Below, one piece after another: positions 25,342-34,280 of a DNA stretch of 64,000 bases. The number at the start of each line of letters is the position of its first letter. The stretch's first letter is position 1. The stretch spans positions 248,001 to 312,000 of the forward strand of contig NZ_JADFCO010000066.1 of assembly GCF_015356755.1 (NCBI RefSeq), in the 5' to 3' direction. The notes beneath the pieces are model-generated. The model worked only from the letters and a program-made list of their open reading frames with translations, ran no database searches and was not told the origin of the DNA. Source of the DNA: Nonlabens antarcticus (lineage in GTDB: Bacteria > Bacteroidota > Bacteroidia > Flavobacteriales > Flavobacteriaceae). The position numbers and the translations under genes are program-made.

Positions 25342-26409
25342 ATGCGCGTCCTACAAATCATTGATAGCTTACATCCAGGCGGCGCAGAACGAATGGCGGT
25401 CAATATAGCGAACGGATTGCAGGATAAAGTGGAATTCTCTGCTTTGTGTACGACCAGAGAAGAGGGACTTTTAAAGGATCGATTGAAACCTGGTGTTGGA
25501 TATTTGTTTGCAAACCGTACTGGTAAAATCGGAATTTCAGGGTTTTTAAGGGTTCATAGGTTTATTAAAAAGCATGCCATTACTCACATTCATGCACACA
25601 GCACTTCCATTTTTACGGGATGGATTCTGAAATTGTTGCGACCGCATTTGGTTTTCATTTGGCACGACCATTACGGTAATGCCGATTTCCTTCAAAACCG
25701 CCCTAAAAGATTTCTTAAGTTGATGTGCAAAAAAACCGATTCAGTGATTGTTGTAAATCGGAAGCTATTGCAATGGGCGCAAAAAAATCGGTTAGGAAAT
25801 AAAATTTTCTTTTTAGCAAATTTCGCGAAAGCGGAAGTTTCAAACAAAAAGCAAAGCCAACTCATTCCTGGAATAGAGGGAAAAAGGCTTGTGTGTTTAG
25901 CCAACTTAAGGCCTCAAAAAAACCAATTGCTGTTGATAGATGTTTGGGAAAAAATTCAGGAGCGCTATGCAGACTGGGATTTGCTGTTGGTGGGTAAATG
26001 TTTTGGCGATGATTACGAACAGCAAGTGAGGGCCTCTATTGAAACTAAGCAGCTATCGCAAAGCATTCACATTTTAGGATCGCGCACTGATGTAGACGAC
26101 ATTCTAAATAAATCGACAATAGGTGTGCTCTCATCAATTTCAGAAGGATTGCCGCTGGCATTGCTGGAATATGGACTGGCTGGATTGCCAGTCGTTGTGA
26201 CTGATGTGGGCGCTTGTAGGGAAGTGGTTCAAGATAAAGGGATCCTTGTGAAACCCAACTCCCATCCCGAATTGCAAAATGCCCTGATGGAATTAATGGA
26301 TCATCCAGAACTGCACTCCCAATACGGTAATGGATTGAAGGAAAGAGTAGATTTGCACTACAGTGAAAAAAATTACCTAACCGAATTACTCCAAATATAT
26401 CAGGTGTAA
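25342..26409 (+). CDS. GT4 family glycosyltransferase
   Basis: 355 residues from ATG 25342. MRVLQIIDSLHPGGAERMAV is the classic GT4 N-terminus with its GGAE loop, so the longer upstream frame (from 25210), which reads through repeat DNA, is rejected as start. ITHIHAHSTSIFTGW, FIWHDHYGN, KRLVCLANLRPQKNQLLLID, LLVGKCFGDDYEQQV and VLSSISEGLPLALLEYGLAG (the E-x7-E donor site) follow. A partial palindrome gives NFAKAE in the linker between domains. It directly abuts the polymerase gene. Confidence 0.92.
   Translation: MRVLQIIDSLHPGGAERMAVNIANGLQDKVEFSALCTTREEGLLKDRLKPGVGYLFANRTGKIGISGFLRVHRFIKKHAITHIHAHSTSIFTGWILKLLRPHLVFIWHDHYGNADFLQNRPKRFLKLMCKKTDSVIVVNRKLLQWAQKNRLGNKIFFLANFAKAEVSNKKQSQLIPGIEGKRLVCLANLRPQKNQLLLIDVWEKIQERYADWDLLLVGKCFGDDYEQQVRASIETKQLSQSIHILGSRTDVDDILNKSTIGVLSSISEGLPLALLEYGLAGLPVVVTDVGACREVVQDKGILVKPNSHPELQNALMELMDHPELHSQYGNGLKERVDLHYSEKNYLTELLQIYQV
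25820..25834. repeat. Partial palindrome copy
   Basis: ATTTCGCGAAAGCGG keeps the right arm and centre of the repeat but lacks the first C of the core. It is read as FAKAE in the GT4 linker. Confidence 0.6.
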
Positions 26410-27825
26410 ATGATCAAGGTTGAAAAACTTCCCTATCCTATACTTATTGCAGCCCATTTAATTATGGCGTTGCTGGTTGTGCTGTTTCCTTTTACCGCTA
26501 CCGTTTTATTTTATGTAGTTACGGTCTATTTTTTATTACGCATATTTTCTAATGCAGATCGTGCCCACGAGGCTTTGCTGGCGGCCTGTTATTTGACCTG
26601 CTGGGAAGTATTTCTCAGAATGACGAATAGTTTGTTATTCTATGAATTTATAAAATACCTCGTGCTACTTTTTATGGTGCTGGGGATTTTTTACAGAGGT
26701 TTTTCTATTAAATCCTTGCCCTATATTATCTATTTATTATTGCTGGTGCCCAGTATTGTAATCGCTTCCCAGCTCATCCCGTTGGGCGAAAGCCTCAAGA
26801 ATGCCGTTGCTTTTAATTTAAGCGGTCCAGTAACCTTGGGAGTTGTCGCGATATATTGTTATCAGCGTAAAATAACGGAAAAACGACTGGAGGAAATCCT
26901 CAAATTATCGGTGGGTCCTCTCGCAATGATGACGCTCTATTTGTTTCTGGTCACACCAGACATTCGGGATACCATTACGGGAACAGGTTCAAATTTTGCT
27001 GCATCAGGCGGCTATGGTCCTAACCAGGTGGCGACGGCGCTAGGCATAGGAATGTTTATCTGTTTTGTACGGTTTTTAAGGGTGCGCAATTTCTGGATCA
27101 ATATCATTGATATTGTATTACTCTTCGGCATGACTTTTAGGGCTTGGGTAACCTTTTCAAGAGGTGGCGTTATTACGGCTGGTCTTATGATTGCAGCCAC
27201 GGTGATTGTCATTTTCCTAATGAAGAGATCCACCTTTAGAATTGCCATGCTGCCTAAATTAGGTGTTTTAGTGATAGGTCTAGGTATGGTTTGGGGATTT
27301 ACATCACTGGTAACTAATGGTTTAATCGATAAGCGCTATGCAAATCAAGATGCAGCGGGAAGGGTTAAGGAGGATTTAAGTACGGGAAGGGAACAACTCA
27401 TATCCATCGAGCTAGAGGCGTTTGCAGAAAATCCTATAACGGGAATAGGAGCAGGTCAAGTAAGATATTACCGGGCAAGAAAGGAAGGGATTCTTGCTGC
27501 GTCACATAATGAAATCAGCAGACTGCTATCAGAGCATGGTGCCATTGGGATATTATCGCTTCTCGTATTGATTTTCACTCCGCTCATCTATCGATTGTCC
27601 CACCGTCGCAATTTGTATTTCTATGCGTTTTTGATCTTTTGGTTTGCCACGATCAATCACAGCGCGATGCGTATTGCGGCACCTTCGTTTTTCTACGGAC
27701 TGGCTTTGTTAAATGTGATACCAAATAAAAAACGTCAAATATCAAATGCTGCGGTCAAACGTTGGAAAAAGCGTAAAAAACTTCCCACAAATCCTAATCC
27801 CAGATTGCAACCCCAGTCGGTATGA
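26410..27825 (+). CDS. O-antigen ligase/polymerase family membrane protein (Wzy-like)
   Basis: 471 residues with about ten to eleven hydrophobic segments (for example LIMALLVVLFPFTATVLFYV). It has the large loop and motif of the O-antigen ligase family: TFSRGGVITAGLMI, then ENPITGIGAGQVRYY and SHNEISRLLSEHGAIGILSL. In this cluster it most likely polymerises lipid-linked repeat units on the periplasmic face. A ligase role cannot be excluded. The tail is basic (KRWKKRKK). It overlaps the next gene by 4 nt. Confidence 0.85.
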   Translation: MIKVEKLPYPILIAAHLIMALLVVLFPFTATVLFYVVTVYFLLRIFSNADRAHEALLAACYLTCWEVFLRMTNSLLFYEFIKYLVLLFMVLGIFYRGFSIKSLPYIIYLLLLVPSIVIASQLIPLGESLKNAVAFNLSGPVTLGVVAIYCYQRKITEKRLEEILKLSVGPLAMMTLYLFLVTPDIRDTITGTGSNFAASGGYGPNQVATALGIGMFICFVRFLRVRNFWINIIDIVLLFGMTFRAWVTFSRGGVITAGLMIAATVIVIFLMKRSTFRIAMLPKLGVLVIGLGMVWGFTSLVTNGLIDKRYANQDAAGRVKEDLSTGREQLISIELEAFAENPITGIGAGQVRYYRARKEGILAASHNEISRLLSEHGAIGILSLLVLIFTPLIYRLSHRRNLYFYAFLIFWFATINHSAMRIAAPSFFYGLALLNVIPNKKRQISNAAVKRWKKRKKLPTNPNPRLQPQSV

Positions 27826-28838
27826 AAACCCGCATTATTTACATAGGCAATAAATTAGCGATTCATGGTAAAACTGCCACTACCATTGATACGCTGGCAT
27901 ATTTATTAGAAAAAGATGGTGCTGTACTGCGCACGGCTTCCTCTAAAAAGAATCTTATTTTTAGATTGATGGACATGCTGTGGACGGTGCATAAAAACAG
28001 GAATTGGGCAGATCGCGTGTTGATAGACACCTACAGTACCCGCAACTTCTGGTATGCCGAATGGACGGCTCGATTATGTCGCATTTATAAGTTGGAATAC
28101 ATTCCTATCCTGCACGGCGGCAACCTTCCCCAGCGGTTGGAATCGCATCCTAAGGTGATTCGTAAATTTCTTGAAGCTAGCTATCAAGTGGTAAGTCCTA
28201 GTAATTATTTAAAGTCCGCTTTCGCGAAAGCGGGATATCACAACATCACGGTCATACCTAATTCCATTGCCTTAGAAAACTATACGTTCTTGCCACGCGA
28301 GCAATTAAAACCGAAACTTTTATGGGTGCGGTCCTTTGCCGATATCTACAATCCACAAATGGCAATAGAAGTGCTAGAATTGCTACTAAAGGAGTTTCCA
28401 GATGCCACTTTAATAATGGTAGGACCAGAAAAGGACGGCAGTTTACAACGCTGCAAAGAATTTGCAACCTCCAAAAAACTTAGTATCGAATTCACCGGTT
28501 TGCTTACTAAAGATGCATGGATCGAACAAAGTAAACGCTGCGATATTTTCATAAACACATCCCGATTTGACAATATGCCGGTGAGTGTTTTAGAGGCAAT
28601 GGCATTAGGATTACCTGTAGTATCAACCAATGTAGGCGGTATTGCCCACCTAATTCAAGATCAGGAAACTGGTCTCTTAGTTCCGGATGGCGACGCGGTT
28701 GCAATGCATACCGCTATAATAAAACTGTTATTAGATCCTGAATTTGCACATTTGCTATCCAACAATGGCCGTGATTACGTGGAAAAACTAGACTGGAATT
28801 ACATCAAAATTCAATGGCATAAACTATTAGGTAGATAA
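27822..28838 (+). CDS. GT4 family glycosyltransferase
   Basis: 338 residues starting at ATG 27822 (ATGA overlap). RIIYIGNKLAIHGKTATTID, YIPILHGGNLPQRLE and VVSPSNYLKSAFAKAGYHNI lie in the N-domain. KPKLLWVRSFADIYNPQMAIEVL and LIMVGPEKDG open the C-domain. FINTSRFDNMPVSVLEAMAL then GLPVVSTNVGG is the donor site. A full 18-bp palindrome encodes SAFAKAG in the inter-domain region, where many GT4 proteins have a helix. Confidence 0.9.
   Translation: MKTRIIYIGNKLAIHGKTATTIDTLAYLLEKDGAVLRTASSKKNLIFRLMDMLWTVHKNRNWADRVLIDTYSTRNFWYAEWTARLCRIYKLEYIPILHGGNLPQRLESHPKVIRKFLEASYQVVSPSNYLKSAFAKAGYHNITVIPNSIALENYTFLPREQLKPKLLWVRSFADIYNPQMAIEVLELLLKEFPDATLIMVGPEKDGSLQRCKEFATSKKLSIEFTGLLTKDAWIEQSKRCDIFINTSRFDNMPVSVLEAMALGLPVVSTNVGGIAHLIQDQETGLLVPDGDAVAMHTAIIKLLLDPEFAHLLSNNGRDYVEKLDWNYIKIQWHKLLGR
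28216..28233. repeat. Palindrome CCGCTTTCGCGAAAGCGG (18 bp)
   Basis: One of three copies with the full 18-bp symmetry. It is read as AFAKA. Confidence 0.92.
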
Positions 28839-28874
28839 AGGATATCTTTGATTCCGTTTTGATATTCCCCTAAA

Positions 28875-30266
28875 ATGACCAAAACTGGCTCCATTCACTT
28901 TGAAATTTCTGAGCGTAAGATTCTCTTGCGTATCATTGATTTATGCGTGGTACTGATCACACTGCAGTTGATAGGTTCTATTTTTGATTTGGCTTATTTT
29001 AAAATCAATACAGACCACTGGTTATATTCCATAGTTTTAGCGGTATATCTTTTCTTTTTTGCTAATGTTTTTGAACTCTATGACCTTCAAAAGGCCAGTC
29101 GCATCAACAGCTCTCTGCGCAGTGTTTGTTATACGGCAGCTCTAACCTCGCTGGCATATCTCTTAACGCCTTTCATTACACCCATACTTCCTGATAACAG
29201 GTTGCAGATTCTTTATTTTGTGATGACCATCACAGGCTCGTTAATGTTATGGCGGGCGGTTTACATTAAATTATTTGCAAGCTCCAGGTTTTATAAACGG
29301 ATCATCATAGTTGCTGATGCCACGGATGCTCTCGATATTGCAGAAAGCCTTCAGGCTGCCGATCCTAATTATCAGATTGATGGCTATATAAACACGGACA
29401 CCTCTATTGAAATGGGTTATGACGACCGTCTTACCGTCTTAAGTATGGAGGAAGCAATGGAAAAACTAAGCACGCAAAGTGTTTCAGAAATTGTGATAGC
29501 CAGTTCAAATTCAGAAGGAATTACTCCTGAAATTTATTCATGGCTCATTGAATTGGTGGAGAATGGTTTTTCCGTAAGGGAATACACTCAAGTGTATGAA
29601 GAAATGACAGACCGAGTGCCCGTGACATTCACCGGTAAAGATTTTTACCGATATTTCCCTTTTGCTCGCAGCAATCAGAATCAGCTGTACCGCGTTTATC
29701 ACAGGACATTTGATGTCGTTGCGGGAGTAGTAGGATTGGTATTGGGTCTTTTATTCTTACCGTTTGTACTGATCGGTAATGCCATCGCTAATCGAGGACC
29801 TTTGTTTTATACCCAGATCAGGGTGGGACGCAACCGTAAACCATTTAAGATTATTAAATACCGTACTATGAAACTGGATGCTGAGGTGGATGGTGCACAG
29901 TTTACGGTTAAGCGAGATGTAAGAGTTACTGGTTTTGGTAAATTTCTTCGCATCACCAGACTTGATGAATTCCCACAGTTTTACAATATTCTTAAAGGCG
30001 AAATGAGTGTCATAGGTCCACGACCTGAACGACCTGTCTTCGTAAAAACCCTAACTGAAAAAATTCCGTTTTACGAGACTAGACATATAGTAAAACCCGG
30101 CCTGACCGGCTGGGCACAAGTGAAAGCCAATTATGGTGATAGCTATGAAGATCACTTGAAGAAACTTCAGTATGATCTATTCTACATTAAGAAAAGAAGC
30201 GTTTTCTTGGACATTAGAATTCTAGTAAAGACGTTGAGCACGGTGATTTTTTTAAAAGGACAGTAG
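28875..30266 (+). CDS. Undecaprenyl-phosphate sugar phosphotransferase
   Basis: 463 residues. It would start repeat-unit synthesis by moving a sugar 1-phosphate from its UDP-sugar to undecaprenyl phosphate. Four N-terminal membrane segments (about residues 15-125) precede a soluble CoA-binding-like domain (about 140-260). Another membrane segment (VVGLVLGLLFLPFVLIGNA) precedes the catalytic sugar-transferase domain: RGPLFYTQIRVGRNRKPFKI, KYRTM, RITRLDEFPQFYNILKGEMS, VIGPRPERPVF and KPGLTGWAQV. It is the last gene of the cluster and follows the GT4 gene by 36 nt. Confidence 0.93.
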   Translation: MTKTGSIHFEISERKILLRIIDLCVVLITLQLIGSIFDLAYFKINTDHWLYSIVLAVYLFFFANVFELYDLQKASRINSSLRSVCYTAALTSLAYLLTPFITPILPDNRLQILYFVMTITGSLMLWRAVYIKLFASSRFYKRIIIVADATDALDIAESLQAADPNYQIDGYINTDTSIEMGYDDRLTVLSMEEAMEKLSTQSVSEIVIASSNSEGITPEIYSWLIELVENGFSVREYTQVYEEMTDRVPVTFTGKDFYRYFPFARSNQNQLYRVYHRTFDVVAGVVGLVLGLLFLPFVLIGNAIANRGPLFYTQIRVGRNRKPFKIIKYRTMKLDAEVDGAQFTVKRDVRVTGFGKFLRITRLDEFPQFYNILKGEMSVIGPRPERPVFVKTLTEKIPFYETRHIVKPGLTGWAQVKANYGDSYEDHLKKLQYDLFYIKKRSVFLDIRILVKTLSTVIFLKGQ

Positions 30267-30283
30267 GTTAAAATATCAAGCTT

Positions 30284-30311
30284 CAAATCACAAATCACAA
30301 ATCACAAAATT
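30284..30311. repeat. Short tandem AATCACA repeat
   Basis: CAAATCACAAATCACAAATC and on: about three units of seven bases just after the sugar-transferase gene. It opens a gene-free stretch (30267-31036) otherwise filled with dispersed repeats. Confidence 0.6.
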
Positions 30312-30321
30312 GTCCAATCTT

Positions 30322-30339
30322 GATTTGCTGTTGCAAGTC
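30322..30339. repeat. Small hairpin repeat GATTTGC-N4-GCAAGTC
   Basis: GATTTGCTGTTGCAAGTC has a near-perfect stem, with CGTGATT after it. A second copy with a perfect stem is at 46752-46769, also followed by CGTGATT. Confidence 0.6.
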
Positions 30340-30736
30340 GTGATTTTTTATTGCCGATTGGAAAAATTGTAAACTTATCAAATTACAATTATGCTGATTC
30401 AATGCTGGGATCAAAAGTTCCTTTCATCAGAAGAGGAAAGGTGGGAAGTTAAGGCGGTAGCGTTTGCTGGTCGGAAAGGTTGAAGATGTTCTAAATCTAA
30501 TGAACCACCAATTCATAATGCGCTGTGCCAAATGTTTATTTTATACCGATGGAAAAGCTATGAACTTTAAACTTAAAGTAAATAGACAAATGTGTCTTCG
30601 AGCGCTGCGCTGCACTGAGCATTTCGAAGTGTCGAGAATAGTTGTTTAGCAGAAGCCTGAAGTTAATTGTTCAATAAAAACGGCACTTGTCCCGCTGAAT
30701 TTATTTGTGCTGAATTCATTTCAGTATTTTAATTAT

Positions 30737-30793
30737 TTGTCATGCTGAATTTACCTGTGCTGAATTCATTTCAGTATTTCAGCATCTCCTGGA
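30737..30793 (-). repeat. 57-bp dispersed repeat, right copy of an inverted pair
   Basis: The reverse complement matches 24511-24567 at 56 of 57 positions. A second partial unit (GTGCTGAATTCATTTCAGTA) lies just before it, at about 30706-30725. The region 30267-31036 shows no gene. Confidence 0.85.
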
Positions 30794-30913
30794 ACATGCT
30801 AGAGTGTTAAGGCTTGTAATTATCAACGAATCTTGAAATGGAGCAGCAACCTTAGAGCTAACCATTGCATCATAGGAATTTCCATTATGGACAATATCCG
30901 ACCTCCGTTTCAA

Positions 30914-30945
30914 GAGACCCTGAAATGAATTCAGGGTGACAGTGC
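30914..30945. repeat. GAGACCCTGAAAT...TTCAGGGTGACA type repeat
   Basis: AGACCCTGAAATGAATTCAG then GGTGACA. It is related to the neighbouring GCTGAAAT...ATTCAGCATGACA repeats by changed arms, and is a member of a family common between genes in Bacteroidetes. Confidence 0.6.
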
Positions 30946-31036
30946 AAATTCAGAATACTAGTGTCATAAGCTTTCTGAAAACTAGAATGAAATGCAAATG
31001 CCGTAAAAACCAATAAAACCATCGCCAGCAATAAAC

Positions 31037-32641
31037 CTAACCACGCTTCATCGTTCCACGCTTGAAAATCCCGAACAACAGAATGAATATTCCCATACCG
31101 CACGCAATTCTTGCTATGTAATCGCCGTGCTGGGTATAGAACGTAATCTCATCAGATAGGCCTATGGTTGCTTTAATGGAACCTTGCTTTTCATAATCCA
31201 ACTGATCCACGATCTTACCGGATGGATTAATAATCGCGCTGATCCCGGTATTGGCACTACGGGCGATCCAGCGTCGGGATTCAATGGCGCGTAATCTTGC
31301 GATGCTTAAATGTTGTTTGTGACCTTGCGTATCGCCCCACCACGCATCGTTCGTAATAATAGCGAGAAACTGTGCGCCATTTTTGACATAACCGCTCACA
31401 TAATCACCGTAAACGGACTCATAGCATATCACTGGAGCTACTTTGCTGCCTTGTTGCGACGTGAAAACTGCTCTGGTTTCTTGAGTGGTTTTAGTCGCCA
31501 CGGTACCGCCTAAATCGATCATGGCATCGCCTAGAATGGGTTGTAATACTCCTTTGTATGGAAAATTCTCAACACCTACCACGAGCTTGGATTTATGGTA
31601 TAATTCGGGAGCAGTATTTATTTTTAAGAATAAGGCGCTGTTGTAATCGTTATAATAAAAATCTCCTTTGGGGTAATAATTAGTTTGTCTTGTTGATTTG
31701 GATTGATCCCTGAAACTGTCCAACATGGAAATACCACCTAAGAAAGAAGTCTTGGGATGGGAAGCAATATAGGAAGCTAATCTATTCACGCTGGCATCGT
31801 AAGGAACGGAGTTAAGTTCAATGGATTTTGCTAAAACGGTTTCTGGAGCGATGACAAAATCCGTGTTGGGCGTAATTTTTTGGTTGGCAAGTTTTTCAAT
31901 CAGACCGACCAGACTATCGTTATCCAATTCATACTTTTCCTCATAAGGATCAATATTAGGCTGGAGGACAATGACTTCGGCTGTTTTTTCAAGAATCTCA
32001 TCACCTGGTTTCAGGAAAAGGGAAACAATAATGGGAAGTGCAATGCAGGTTAAGGAAATACGCACAAATTTGATGGCGATGACTTTATTGAATTTGATTC
32101 CGCTTTCGCGAAAGCGGGCTATCAATAAAAATAACGCACAATTGGAAACCCAGATCCACAGAGAGCCGCCGAAAGTTCCCGTGTATTCGTACCATTGAAT
32201 CCAGCTGGTGTATTCACTAAATCCATTGCCCAGATTGAGCCACGGCCAGGAGAAATCCCAGTGCAAGTGCAAATATTCAAAACCGATCCACAAGCAAACT
32301 AAAAAAGTCAATGCCGCGCCAGTAGTGGCACGCCGTGCAAATAAATGATAACACCAAAAAACCAGCGCCATCAATAAGGAGTTTACTAAAACGGCAAACC
32401 ACATCCCGAACGGAGTGGAGTAGTAGAGCCAGGAAGTCGTGGCCATATTCCAGATAAAAAATGTCAGATAGGCCGTTCCCAATACTTCCCAGCCACGAGC
32501 TTTGGGTATTCCATTTCTGATCCTACGCTCGGCAATCAATAGCGGTATAAAGGCTCCAAAAAGTAATAGTGGGATGCCGTAAGTGGGCCAGCCCAGCCAT
32601 AAAAGAAGGCCGGAAAGAATGGCTAGGATCATGTTTTTCAT
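31037..32641 (-). CDS. lnt: Apolipoprotein N-acyltransferase
   Basis: The inner-membrane enzyme that adds the third acyl chain to lipoproteins. 534 residues: an N-terminal group of membrane segments (from MKNMILAILSGLLLWLGWPTYG), a periplasmic nitrilase-like domain and a C-terminal membrane segment. The catalytic triad is recognisable: Glu in DFVIAPETVL, Lys in KSKLVVGVENFPYKG, Cys in APVICYESVYGDYV. IITNDAWWGDTQGHKQH follows. An 18-bp palindrome encodes RFRESG between the last early membrane segment and the catalytic domain. The start overlaps the stop of the HepT-like gene by 4 nt. Confidence 0.92.
   Translation of the reverse strand: MKNMILAILSGLLLWLGWPTYGIPLLLFGAFIPLLIAERRIRNGIPKARGWEVLGTAYLTFFIWNMATTSWLYYSTPFGMWFAVLVNSLLMALVFWCYHLFARRATTGAALTFLVCLWIGFEYLHLHWDFSWPWLNLGNGFSEYTSWIQWYEYTGTFGGSLWIWVSNCALFLLIARFRESGIKFNKVIAIKFVRISLTCIALPIIVSLFLKPGDEILEKTAEVIVLQPNIDPYEEKYELDNDSLVGLIEKLANQKITPNTDFVIAPETVLAKSIELNSVPYDASVNRLASYIASHPKTSFLGGISMLDSFRDQSKSTRQTNYYPKGDFYYNDYNSALFLKINTAPELYHKSKLVVGVENFPYKGVLQPILGDAMIDLGGTVATKTTQETRAVFTSQQGSKVAPVICYESVYGDYVSGYVKNGAQFLAIITNDAWWGDTQGHKQHLSIARLRAIESRRWIARSANTGISAIINPSGKIVDQLDYEKQGSIKATIGLSDEITFYTQHGDYIARIACGMGIFILLFGIFKRGTMKRG
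32100..32117. repeat. Palindrome CCGCTTTCGCGAAAGCGG (18 bp)
   Basis: Full 18-bp copy inside lnt. On the coding strand it is read as RFRES. Confidence 0.92.
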
Positions 32642-32979
32642 TCAGTGATATTCGATAGTTCTAACAAATCTGTTTTAAATGGCATAATGATTTGATCAAT
32701 TGAAGTCCATAAAAAATCTGCGTTTATCTGTGATGTTTCTTTTTCCAGTTTATGACCCATTTTAATAACTGGATTCCATTTTATTTGAGGATGATGTAGT
32801 CTAAATTTTTCTGACAGATCCTTACTAGCTTGACCGATGACCTCAAGATTCCGAATCACCGCGTCTTGCAATATTTCAGATTTCGAAAATTCTTCTATTT
32901 CTTTACCTTGAAGGAACAATTGGATTCTGTCTATTCGTTCTAAAATAAAGCCTATTAAAAAAGTATTTGATTTTTTCAT
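32638..32979 (-). CDS. HepT-like protein lacking the RNase motif
   Basis: 113 residues. ILERIDRIQLFL, LQDAVIRNLEVIGQASKDLS and HHPQIKWNPVIKMGHKL match the HepT/DUF86 family, whose active members are toxin ribonucleases with an R-N-x4-H-x-Y motif right after 'gm'. Here that position reads MGHKLEKETSQIN, so Arg, His and Tyr are missing. No MntA-type nucleotidyltransferase antitoxin lies beside it. It may be a decayed toxin or a repurposed helical protein. It is cotranscribed with lnt by 4-nt overlap. Confidence 0.7.
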   Translation of the reverse strand: MKKSNTFLIGFILERIDRIQLFLQGKEIEEFSKSEILQDAVIRNLEVIGQASKDLSEKFRLHHPQIKWNPVIKMGHKLEKETSQINADFLWTSIDQIIMPFKTDLLELSNITE

Positions 32980-33091
32980 AAAGCGATATAATTTAATGAA
33001 TGGAATATTTATGCAATTAAGTTTTCTAGATCAACATTCCTGTAAAAATAAGAATTATGCAGCAATGCTTTTACCAATGTGACTTGTAAAC

Positions 33092-34168
33092 CTACCTACT
33101 AAAAACAGACAAATCAATATTCAACGAGAAAATATTAGAATAAAGTGCAGCGCTGGAATCACCTATATCTGTTAACGCATAATCGATGGCGATGCCTTTG
33201 TATTTAAATCCGATACCGATATTGGGCTGGAAGGTCACATTGTCGTTGCCATCCAGCTGTAGTTCGTTTTGAAAATTTCCAACGCCAGCGCGCACGAATA
33301 CTAGATTTGTATAGCCATATTCAAGCCCGATTGCTGGTGTGGCACTCACGGCACTGCTGGAAATGATATCGTTTGTCTGGATGAACCTCATGTTTAAATC
33401 AACTTCTGCCTTTAGGACATGGTCATAGTGGAAAATGAACTCGCGCGCCACGCCCAGTTGTAATTTAGGTAAGGTTATTTCTGTGGTTTCTGGAAGATCT
33501 TGGTTTTGGTTCGCCACAGCACCGCTGATGGTAGCGTATTCTTCCTCGTCGATGGACCAGGTGTTGTAGGTTGTTGTGATATCTCTTGCCATCAATCCCA
33601 GTTGCCAGCCGCCGCGTTTTAGCTGGATTCCTACATCAAACCCAAAACCGAATGAGCTGGCAAAATCTCCTATCACACGACGTATCACTTTTACATTTGC
33701 GCCATAAGAAAAGCCGTCAAGCTTGGATTCTCGCGCGTAAGAGGCGGTAAAAGCCCAGTCTGCTGTTGAAAAAGTGGAAATGCGATCGTAATTGATATTT
33801 CCCTGATCGTCGATTAATTGCGTGGTATTCAGAATATCATCTACAGAAAACCGGATGATAGAAAACCCAAATGCGCTGCGGTCATCGATAGGCATTGCAA
33901 ACGAGCCATAATTGTACTGGGCAATATCTGCAAAATAGCTGGCGTGCATTAGGGAAAGTTCTTTCTGCTCTAATTTCATCAAACCTGCAGGGTTCCAATA
34001 ACCAGAATTAGCATTACCAGTTCCTGCTACCACGGCATTGCCCATACCCAATGCTGCTGCATCGACCCCTATATTAAGAAATTCGTTAGAATAGGCTCTT
34101 GAGGTTTGCGCTTTCGCGAAAGCGGAACACATAAGAATCACATAAAAAATTGAAGTCCTCAAAGGCAT
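33092..34168 (-). CDS. PorV/PorQ-family outer-membrane protein
   Basis: 358 residues. A signal peptide, MPLRTSIFYVILMCSAFAKA, is cut before Gln21. The mature part starts with SNEFLNIGVDAAALGMGNAV, then SGYWNPAGLMKLEQKELSLM, the hallmark of PorV/PorQ-type barrels, and alternating beta-strands continue to the end (FSLNIDLSVF). Some relatives serve the type IX secretion system, but this member cannot be assigned to PorV or PorQ. The palindrome itself encodes the AFAKA end of the signal peptide. Confidence 0.85.
   Translation of the reverse strand: MPLRTSIFYVILMCSAFAKAQTSRAYSNEFLNIGVDAAALGMGNAVVAGTGNANSGYWNPAGLMKLEQKELSLMHASYFADIAQYNYGSFAMPIDDRSAFGFSIIRFSVDDILNTTQLIDDQGNINYDRISTFSTADWAFTASYARESKLDGFSYGANVKVIRRVIGDFASSFGFGFDVGIQLKRGGWQLGLMARDITTTYNTWSIDEEEYATISGAVANQNQDLPETTEITLPKLQLGVAREFIFHYDHVLKAEVDLNMRFIQTNDIISSSAVSATPAIGLEYGYTNLVFVRAGVGNFQNELQLDGNDNVTFQPNIGIGFKYKGIAIDYALTDIGDSSAALYSNIFSLNIDLSVFSR
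34109..34124. repeat. Palindrome CGCTTTCGCGAAAGCG
   Basis: Perfect copy forming the last residues (AFAKA) of the signal peptide of the PorV/PorQ-family protein. Confidence 0.9.
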
Positions 34169-34229
34169 GGTAGATCTAATCGCAAATATCTAGGTTTATC
34201 CCTTAATAACTTAATAATGTTGTGGATAT

Positions 34230-34253
34230 TGTCTAGCTACAGGGCTCTAGACA
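34230..34253. promoter_or_regulatory. Inverted repeat upstream of pssA
   Basis: TGTCTAG, 10 nt, then CTAGACA, lying between the divergent PorV/PorQ gene and pssA and 27 nt before the pssA start. It could be an operator or a 5'-leader hairpin. No regulator is identified. Confidence 0.35.
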
Positions 34254-34280
34254 GCAGGAAATTTATGCATATTTGTAGAT

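Noticed and set aside
30464-30649. 61-residue rightward frame after the sugar-transferase gene
   Set aside because: No recognisable domain, and it is surrounded by repeats; most likely chance.
30885-31103. Leftward frame ending in HCHPEFISGSLE
   Set aside because: That peptide is what the GAGACCCTGAAAT-type intergenic repeat gives in this frame; the other part overlaps lnt.
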